Assembly: GCF_022201045.2 (NCBI RefSeq)
Contig: NC_068558.1
Location: 36,413,501-36,477,500, forward strand
Source of the DNA: Citrus sinensis
Taxonomy: Eukaryota > Streptophyta > Magnoliopsida > Sapindales > Rutaceae
Reading direction: 5' to 3'
DNA: 64,000 bases
The notes beneath the pieces are model-generated. The model saw only the letters and a list, made by a program, of their open reading frames with translations. It ran no database searches and was not told where the DNA came from. The number at the start of each line of letters is the position of its first letter. Position 1 is the stretch's first letter. The position numbers and the translations under genes were made by a program. This document shows, piece after piece, positions 56,285 through 64,000 of this stretch.

Positions 56285-58113
56285 ATGAGAATTTCACAGC
56301 AAAAACCAATTGAAAACCGTGAGTGTATACTCCAGCAAGAAAAAGTACATGAAAATCCTCAACAAGAAATCGAATTAGAAGACACTAATGGAATCTTCAC
56401 CTGTGAGATTTGCATAGAGCCCATCTCAGCAAACGATAAATTCAGGAACAAAGATCTTTGTTCACACCATTTCTGCCAAGACTGCATAGCGAAGTACATA
56501 GAAGCCAAGGTTCAAGACAACAACACAGCAAAAATTGAATGCCCCGGGGTACATTGTGACCAATTTTTAGACCCTTTTTCTTGCAAACTCATGATCCCAT
56601 CGAATCTGTTTTCAAAGTGGTGTGATGTTCTTTTTGAGGATTATGTTCTAGGGTTTGAAAGAAGCTACTGCCCTAACAGGAACTGCATGGCTTTGGTGGT
56701 GAACGGGTGTGAGATAAATTATGGAACATTGAAGAAAGCTCGGTGCCCTAATTGTACGCAATGGTTTTGTTTTCAGTGTAAGTTGGCATGGCATGCGGGG
56801 TATCGATGTGAAGAAAGTGGAAATCTGAGGGACTGGAATGATATTGCGTTCGGGAAGCTTGTGGAGAGGATGCATTGGGCGAGATGCCCCGCCTGTGGCA
56901 GCTGTGTAGAGCGAAAAGAAGGTTGTCGTGTTATGTACTGCAGGTTTATTTTTCCTCTTACCTTGCTCTTCCTAACCATCATATGTTACTGTGTGTATCA
57001 CAAAGTTTTCGTTAATAAGTTAGTTATTATTTAATGATAACCAAAAAAACATGGTAAACATATTATCAAACATTTCACATGTAGACAGAAAAGATTTCTA
57101 ACATTATTTCTTAAAACCTTGTTTGGAACTACTCCATTGTTCCCGCTTAGCTGCCATAGCGTAACATATTCTCGGGCTAAGCATATCAGCTTAAGAAAAC
57201 ACTCAACTAGAGGTGATAATAAGGGATGGAGGATATACAAGGTTAGTGGGTGCCGTAGCACCTGCAGAAGTTTGGAAAATTTTGGGGTTACTAAATGAAA
57301 TATGAAAAGTTAGTGTAAACCGTCTATATTAATGTATAAACTTTATATATTAGATAATAAAGTAATCTAAGAGTTCCCATTAAGGCACATTAATGTTTGA
57401 TAGCCTTTTTACTTTAAGGCTTAATAATTATTTTCCTTCATCTATAAATTATAAATGCGGTCTCTTTTTTCATATAGTATTGACAGTAGATAATATTCTT
57501 AGTAATTTTTTTTTTACTTTTTGATGATTTAGCTTGGTAGTAATTTATTATTGTTAAGAACTTAAAAATTGTAAGTTTAAATTTAGCTCTCTTAAAATTT
57601 TCCACTGAGCTTTGTCCCTAGTGACAATGTGGGTTACAACTCAGTTTTTATTTTATTTTATTTGTGTTAATATAAATAAATATAATTAATAAATTAATTA
57701 ACATGCCATATCATGATATGAGTAATAATAGTGTCAAATTTATGCTGAATAACCTCAACAGATTTATCAAATTATCACACGAATATATGTTTAACCACCT
57801 CAACATTACATTTTGCACTTTAAGAAGACGCGCATGCATTAATTTGAATTATGAAAATTGATCGGTCTTATTTATGGTGCTTGCTTTTTTTTTTTTTTGT
57901 TTTTGGGCCCCCAGATGCAAGACAAGTTTTTGTTATGAGTGTGGAGGAAATTTAAAGAGTCCATCTGGGTGTTTATGCAAAGAAAAAGGTGACGTCTACT
58001 GTCATCACTACTGTGCAATCATCTGTGGACTCATTCTAATTTTTACAGTTTTAGGAGTTTTGGGAGGTGTGATCTATGGAATTTATTGTGTTATAAAGCG
58101 GGTATTATATTAA
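56285..58113 (+). CDS. RBR E3 ubiquitin ligase with membrane anchor (RBR-I)
   Basis: Exons 56285-56943 and 57915-58113, 285 aa. RING1 (CEIC, CSHHFCQDC, CPGVHC), IBR (SYCPNRNC to HAGYRC) and RING2 (CPACGSCVERKEGCRVMYC, CKTSFCYECG) are complete, with GT-AG splicing (AG|GTTTAT). The start differs from all sisters: MRISQQKP replaces MGNSxQKP, so the Gly2 that could accept a myristoyl group is lost. The open frame extends 39 codons upstream into the Pack-MULE end, but that part is not conserved. The second exon is nearly identical to that of RBR-G, while exon 1 is only about 76% identical at protein level by my count. The promoter now begins inside the Pack-MULE, so expression may have changed. 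Confidence 0.87.
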
Positions 58114-58299
58114 AATATAAAGACTTTTAAGAAAAACCAGAAACAAATTATTTTTTTATCAAAAGAAGCATTTTTGATAGCTTCACTTTACTTTCACTTC
58201 ACAGCCTCCTCTTGCAGAAGCTCAAATTGTAAGAGGCATACACAATTTTAGCAAGAGGCATACACAAATTGTAAAAGCACCATTTTCCTGAGTTTCACT

Positions 58300-59620
58300 T
58301 CACAGTCTCCTCATGCAGAGAAACAGCCTTTGATCAAGATCAAACTCTGAAACATACGAAGGATTCCCTTTCAGCAACATCAGAAGGCCACCAAATGATA
58401 CGTATATCTCCCTGTACATATCAAAACAGATAATTATATAAAGATCGACAAAATATAACCAATTGGTAAAAGATAAAAGTTAATTAACAAACTCTAAACT
58501 CACATATGTGATTTTACATATGCAAATCTCTAAGGTTCATCACTTACTGTTATTGGAAAATAAATAAATGATTACATACGCTTTTACATTTGCGCCTGAA
58601 CCTTCCTCTGAGATCCTGTATATCTTTCCCTGCATGATATAATCAAATTTGTCTGCTATTGAATCCCTGCCAGTCTACAAAACGATACAGTGGGAAAATT
58701 AAAAAAAAAAAATGTTGATATTAGAACATTAGAAACTAATTAAGATTAGTGCAGCAGCTAAAATGAAACATATGTATATCATATTGGTCTTTATAATAAC
58801 AAAAGAAAACGAAAATTGGCAATAACTAGAGCATTATCAAGAATAACACAATCGGCATTAGGATTGCTTTTTCTTTTGGAAAATAATACATATATGCTCA
58901 TCACATTCCTCATGATGACATAAACTATACGAAAAATCGACACTTTACAGAAACGAATTTAGCATATTGTTTCAAATTCGCATTCTAAAAATTATATACA
59001 CACACACACACAAGCACGCACATATCAGCAGAAAAGAACCGAGATAGATTACCTGAGTGTAATAATCACCAACAGCTGAGCCGTCTTTGTTTAATGTAGA
59101 AGTTAACAAAACCACATGCTTTTCATTTTCCTTAATTGGATAAACATCAGTATTGACATCGAGTGTCATTAGCATTTCGAGGCTCTCACCCTCCGCTTCT
59201 ATACGAGAAACTACGAAACAAATACATTCAAGGATCTGTGAGCACACAAGATTAACGAATATGCATGGCATTAATTCGTTTCAGGATAATATAAAAGGTC
59301 AACTATTGTTTAAGATACGACGGTTATTGTTTGATTGATGACATGTTATCTTGGTATCTTCACTTTGTAAGCATATCATCACTCTAAGAAGAAATATAAC
59401 AAATGAATAGATTTCACCGCAGATAAAAAATATCATCATATATAAGAATTGATCGAATACAAAAGAAATAATTCATGTAAATGGTGAAAGTAGAAAAAGA
59501 AAAAGGAGGGGGGAAAAAAGAACGCACCGGAGTCAAATTTTTTTCCATCTGGATTGATTTTGCCAACTATGAACGTATCTTGCATCGTCACAGCAAAATT
59601 GTTTTTGACCTACAAGCAAA
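58300..59620 (-). CDS. Divergent RPB8-like RNA polymerase subunit
   Basis: RPB8 is a small OB-fold subunit shared by nuclear RNA polymerases. Coding exons 59585-59528, 59210-59053, 58674-58580 and 58411-58300 give 140 aa, with GT-AG introns at exactly the positions of the neighbouring RPB8 gene (exon lengths 158, 95 and 112 bp match). Motifs: [58 protein letters not shown] and [13 protein letters not shown]. The start is MQDTFIV, about 6 residues shorter than the sister because the ancestral start is not conserved. By my count 57% identical to the right-hand copy over 120 residues, with the C-terminus well kept and the middle fast-evolving. An acceptor TTGTAG at about 59610 implies a 5' UTR intron. 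Confidence 0.85.
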
Positions 59621-59799
59621 AATGTAGCCGTTAATTATCACTAATCAGGAAAATACTTTTTTTAAATATATATATCAATAATCAAAGTAAAGAAAAGAAA
59701 AGAAAAGAGGTTGAATAAATTAGATAATGAAAAAGAGAAAGGAGGCTAACCGAATGAGAATGAAGATGATCTCTGAATTTGTGGTGTGAAAATCCCTAA

Positions 59800-59845
59800 A
59801 GGAGGTGTAGCCCTAGCTAGGGTTTTGTATGCCCATATATACGTG
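59800..59845 (-). promoter_or_regulatory. Telo-box and TATA of the left RPB8-like gene
   Basis: On the minus strand, TATATATGGGC (about 59832-59842) is followed by AAAACCCTAGC (about 59815-59826), a telo-box (AAACCCTA) common in promoters of plant translation and transcription machinery genes. A possible 5' UTR donor (CATTCGGTTAGC) lies near 59748. Confidence 0.5.
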
Positions 59846-59897
59846 CTAGAATTTTTGCTTAAATCCTTATTGATTCTGTCGCTTTTTGAGATATGTG

Positions 59898-60374
59898 TAG
59901 AGTTGGTCAAAAGAGCCCGGCCCGGCCCGCCTGAGATGGGCCTAAATATGAACATTAAAATTCAAAGCCCGCACAAATTAAGTTTGTATAACAGTCTAAA
60001 AAAAGATTTAGGTTTATCCGGACTTTTTAATTTATAAATTAAATTTAAATAAAAAATTAAATACTAAATTAATATATTTTTTATATTAGCATTTGTGATT
60101 TTATTATGTTGTGTTACTAATATTTTATGTGTTAGACTATTATTCTATTATGTATTGAATAATTATATTTAATTTAATTTTTTTAATTTATTAAAAAATA
60201 ATTTTATATTTAATGAAAAAGTCCAGTTCTACCCCAAAATCCGACTCAAGCCCATTTAGGCTCGGTCTAAGCCAGACCCGTCTAATTTTGGACGGACTTT
60301 TGATTGACCTAGGCTTGTTATTAATATTATGGGCTTGAAAAAATCAGATCCAAACCCATATTTTACCAACCCTA
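59898..60374. mobile_element. hAT-like MITE
   Basis: Ends TAGAGTTGGTCAAAA and TTTTACCAACCCTA are imperfect hAT-type inverted repeats. The interior has AGCCCGGCCCGGCCCGCC near the left end and AGGCTCGGTCTAAGCC near the right. The flanks GATATGTG and CATATGTA are consistent with an 8-bp duplication with changes. It lies just upstream of the left RPB8-like promoter. Confidence 0.7.
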
Positions 60375-61224
60375 CATATGTAGGTGTGAATTGGGTGATT
60401 AACGGAGAATAATTTCAATTTAACATGGTTAATTTTCACGGAAGACCGTATTTGTCTCTGAACTAAATAAATAATTCCTAACATTTCAAGAACTTTCACA
60501 TGAGTCTTGCCTCCGCGAGTTGAGAGACATTGACTCACAAAAATTCCTACTGTGAGAGTCTTACACTGAGACTCCAATCAAACCAAACAGGGTGGGAAAA
60601 AGTTTCCCACACTTCAATGTTGATCCATTTCAAAATGCTTGTAAAATTTTTTTCTTGGATGGATACAGAGATCGATGATGTGGTACGCTCGTGTTCATGT
60701 AAGATTAGAATTTGATAAAACCTAACCAACTGTCAACAAATATTTGTGCAGATTCCTCTCATAAAAGTAAATTCCTTGAACATTTACTTAAGTCGTATGA
60801 GGTATCGATTGGGCCTTTATGCTGACATAATAATTGTCCGATACATGAATTATGAAGGAGATGGGTTGATGTTTACATCAAAATAAATGATGTACTTAGA
60901 TCTTTCACACCAACAAAAGAGTCTACACTTTTCAATTTTAAGAACCGATTTTCAAAGATATAAAACTCCTTATATCTACACTGAATGTAACAAAGAGGGC
61001 TTCATCATATAAATTCCTTTTATCATTTTGATAAATATAAAACAACAGACACAGCAAAACACATTCAGTTCAGGATATGCCTTAAAGGCCTCTCTTAACA
61101 CAGACACAGCCCACCATTTTACCCCACATCAAAATGAAAAGGTGAGTTATAACAGTTTCACTGCAACATCAACAAATTTGCTGGTTAAACGAGGGATTTG
61201 AGATACTACATCAGGGTTTACATT
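60375..61224. other. Stretch between the two RPB8 genes
   Basis: No gene was seen. The last part (about 61000-61224) should include the 3' UTR and polyadenylation region of the right RPB8 gene. Confidence 0.5.
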
Positions 61225-63750
61225 TTACAACTTCCTCATCAGGAGAAACAGCCTTTGATCAAGCTCGAAGTGAGAGACATAAGACGGATCCCCCTTGAGC
61301 ATCATTAGAAGCCCACCATATGAAACATATATCTCCCTGCAAAAGAAGAGAAAAAGGAAAAGCAACATAAATCATTGAATTTTAAAAAGAAAAAGCCCAC
61401 AAAGCCACTTAAACACAAGAAAATCAGTTTCTTCCGCAATTCAAAATCAGGTTGTATATTGAGCACCAGCCACAAAAAAAAAAAAAAAAAAAAAAAAGAG
61501 AGAGAGAGAAGTTTTGGTTACAGAGGTTTAAAGATGTATCACACATGCCCAGATAAAATAATAATGAATGCTTTGGGTAGTGGTTTCATACGCTTTAAGT
61601 GATTTTCCAGAACCTTCATCTCCAATCTTGAATAGCTTCCCATGCATAATGTATTCATACTTGTCAGCAAGTGTCTTTCTCGCACCCTGTAATAAATAAG
61701 AGTAAAGTTCAATATATAGATAGAATAACAGCTACAAAAACTAAAAGCAAACAGAGTACAGGTAATACAGTCCAAAACAAATATCAAGGATGCACCAATT
61801 TAAGGTGTTTTCAGATGACATTTTCCTTGCAGTTAGGTTAATACTATGGTCTAAGGGTACCCAATCACTCAATTTATTTAGGGTCATATACTATTATCAT
61901 ATCAGCAATCATTATCAACTCAACCCCTCAAATCATCCTCCTGAATTCCGATTTGAGCACAATCTTAATTTTCTATAATGTTTTTCACTGCCTTCTACAC
62001 TCAGGCATAAATACTGGCTTTATTGTCAATCATATTCATCTCCAAAACTTAATAATAACTACTCAAGCACATGAAAGATTATATTTAAACAGGAAAAACA
62101 TTGATTACAAAAAAATAAAATGCCCATTTGCAATAGAACATTTCAGAAAACATAGAAGGAATTACCAATGCTGTTATATTCAGAAAATGCCCCTTTCCAA
62201 TACAATGTTTACAAGGTTATTGTGCCATTGTGAAAAAAGAAAGCCCTTAATTTCAAGAAGCATTTAGAACTAAAATCTGAACCAGGGGCAATTTATGGGG
62301 AAATGGTCTCACTACTTCTACGCTGATGGACCGGATATAATACATATTCTAATCTGGAGATATCCTAACTTCCGAAGTACATATTTATTTTGCATAAAGA
62401 AGAAAGATTTAAAAATAAAATAATTGCAAATTCATATAAGAAATAACATGGCTAAAGATCTATGACGAACTCAGATAATGCCACGTCAGAAGTGAATAAC
62501 TTTCCCTTGACATGAAGTTGCCTTCAAATAGCAAACAAAATAAGATATTTCTATATTTTGAGTAAAACATGATATTCTCTACTAATAGCATCTTAATAGT
62601 TGGCTAATTTAGTTTAATATCTGCTACAACAATTTGATAATACAACACCTGATGATTTTTTTTTTTTTAAACAGCAAATAACTCAACACAACATATATTA
62701 TCTTCTTCTCACAAGATGAAAAGCCTAGAAGAAGAGCAAGCTTACTGGAGTATAATAGCCAGTATCTGGTGTTCCATCCAAATTTAACGTGTGAGCCAAA
62801 GCCATTGTGAATTTATCACCGACACGCATAGGATATAGCTCCGAGTTCACATCTAGTAGCATGTACATGTCACAGTTCTGACTATGTGCTTCAATGCGGG
62901 AAACTATACAATGACATCAAAAGGTAAGCCCAATATGCGCAGAAAAAGAAATTCTATGAATTAAATGTTAAACAGTTCACGAACACCTGGTGAAAACTAC
63001 CAGCATAAGACTAAAAACATGTGTGGCACATCATATAGCAAAATATTTTAACACAGTATTAACAAAATAAACTGCATTATAAGAAAAAAGCTCTATTATG
63101 TAGAAATAGGAATCTGAACAAAAAAATCACTTCATGTCAGCCCACAATCAAATTAAAGATCAATGAAAACTTAAATCTAATCCTTACATAAGCCTTTTTA
63201 TCCAAATAAGTTCAAGCATAATATAATTCTTTCTTGAGATGTTCATTGTGGACCACTTTTCTGTAATTGCAAACAATTTTCAGATACTTTAAGAGAACTT
63301 CCCAATACTGAACCTCGAATTCTTCATCAACTAGAACAAGGTTGAAATGTGTACGGTACGAAGTAGGAAAGAGAAAAAAGTGCAGAGCAGGGAAATGTGA
63401 TGACGCTAGTAATTCTTCTAGATCATTCTTTTCACTGATTAGCGAGACTAGCATCATAGTTTAGATTCAGACATCATTCAGTGCAGGTAAAAAATCAATT
63501 ATACTCAACATCTCATCCTATAGGTCAATGACTATGTAGTTTCACCAGCTGAGCAATCATCAAATTTTGCATGTCTAGGATATTATGTTAACACAAAACC
63601 AAGGTTTTTAGCCCAAGTTCTCAACAGACAATGAAATCATGCATTGAACCGACAACGAGGATCCGAAATCATACCCTTGTCAAACTTCTTGCCATCCGGG
63701 TCTATCTTCTCAACCACAAAAATATCCTCAAAAAGTACTATATTCGACAT
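61225..63750 (-). CDS. NRPB8: RNA polymerase subunit RPB8 (RPABC3)
   Basis: A subunit common to nuclear RNA polymerases I, II and III and, in plants, IV and V. Coding exons 63750-63675, 62903-62746, 61686-61592 and 61336-61225 give 146 aa, the usual plant length. Motifs in order: [108 protein letters not shown] and [13 protein letters not shown]. All introns are GT-AG (the first donor is AAGG|GTATGA). A CTGTAG acceptor at about 63797 marks a 5' UTR intron, so the first non-coding exon and promoter lie beyond the right edge. The 1.05-kb intron at 61687-62745 contains only chance open frames. This is the conserved, presumably essential copy. Confidence 0.95.
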
Positions 63751-64000
63751 TGTTGCAACAAAGAAAAAACAAAATCCCTCAGCAGTAACTGTGACCTACA
63801 GATACACAAAGAAGAAAGTAAAGAAACTACATGAATTCCCACAAATACAAAAATACATACAAGCCCATAAACAAATAAGCATTCACTATCACCCTTTCAA
63901 CCTCACAAGTCACAACCTAGACTGTAAAAATCAGATATAAAAAAGACCCGTATTTGATTTGCTTACTATACATTCTCTCGTTTTCATTTTTAATTTTCAA
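63751..64000 (-). other. 5' UTR and UTR intron of the right RPB8 gene
   Basis: About 47 bases of leader (to 63797), then intron sequence running off the window. Plus-strand open frames here are shadows. Confidence 0.55.

Noticed and set aside
1-64000. CRISPR arrays, bacterial operons, ribosome-binding sites
   Set aside because: The window is plant nuclear DNA; the regular repeats (53.9, 54.6, 41.9 kb) lack spacer structure.

Overview
The window looks like nuclear DNA of a flowering plant, most likely a woody eudicot; the species cannot be fixed from the sequence. It is AT-rich and has small multi-exon genes, plant snRNA promoter elements (USE plus TATA), a Ty1-copia element primed by initiator-Met tRNA, several Mutator-like (MULE) and hAT-like elements, and intron-bearing RPB8 genes.

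Layout. 1-276: edge of an unrecognised membrane-protein ORF. 740-2265: two non-autonomous MULE-type elements. 4.1-8.3 kb: a tandem duplication of about 2 kb, each copy carrying a U2 snRNA gene followed on the same strand by a U1 snRNA gene. The U1 genes have recognisable USE, TATA and 3' box; both U2 copies are altered at or near the branch-point recognition region. 9342-9629: a small two-helix membrane ORF. 11.8-19.4 kb and 25.4-33.0 kb: two copies of a segmental duplication of about 7.6 kb, each with one RBR ubiquitin-ligase gene. A young copia retrotransposon (19385-25393) sits close to the duplication junction.

The backbone of the window is a cluster of nine RBR (RING1-IBR-RING2) E3 ligase copies with a C-terminal membrane segment. 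Five lie on the minus strand (A 14.4-15.3, B 28.8-29.7, C 33.8-34.7, D 37.6-38.5, E 40.0-40.9 kb; E is frameshifted). Four lie on the plus strand (F 45.3-46.8, G 50.7-52.2, H 53.2-53.5, I 56.3-58.1 kb; H is a decayed fragment). All eight copies that retain RING2 share one phase-2 intron splitting RING2. The minus-strand copies use a GC donor there and the plus-strand copies a GT donor. F has had its C-terminus replaced by a degraded LTR element. G and I share an almost identical second exon although their first exons differ widely. The promoter of I has taken a 1.9-kb Pack-MULE carrying fragments of a SINA-type ubiquitin-ligase gene and a REN1-like RhoGAP gene, plus a 31-bp palindromic minisatellite.

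58.3-63.8 kb: two tandem genes for RNA polymerase subunit RPB8 on the minus strand with identical intron positions. The right copy is canonical (146 aa); the left is divergent (140 aa, about 57% identical by my count).

Exon coordinates were derived by hand from reading frame and splice signals. Family assignments rest on motif recognition, not on database searches.
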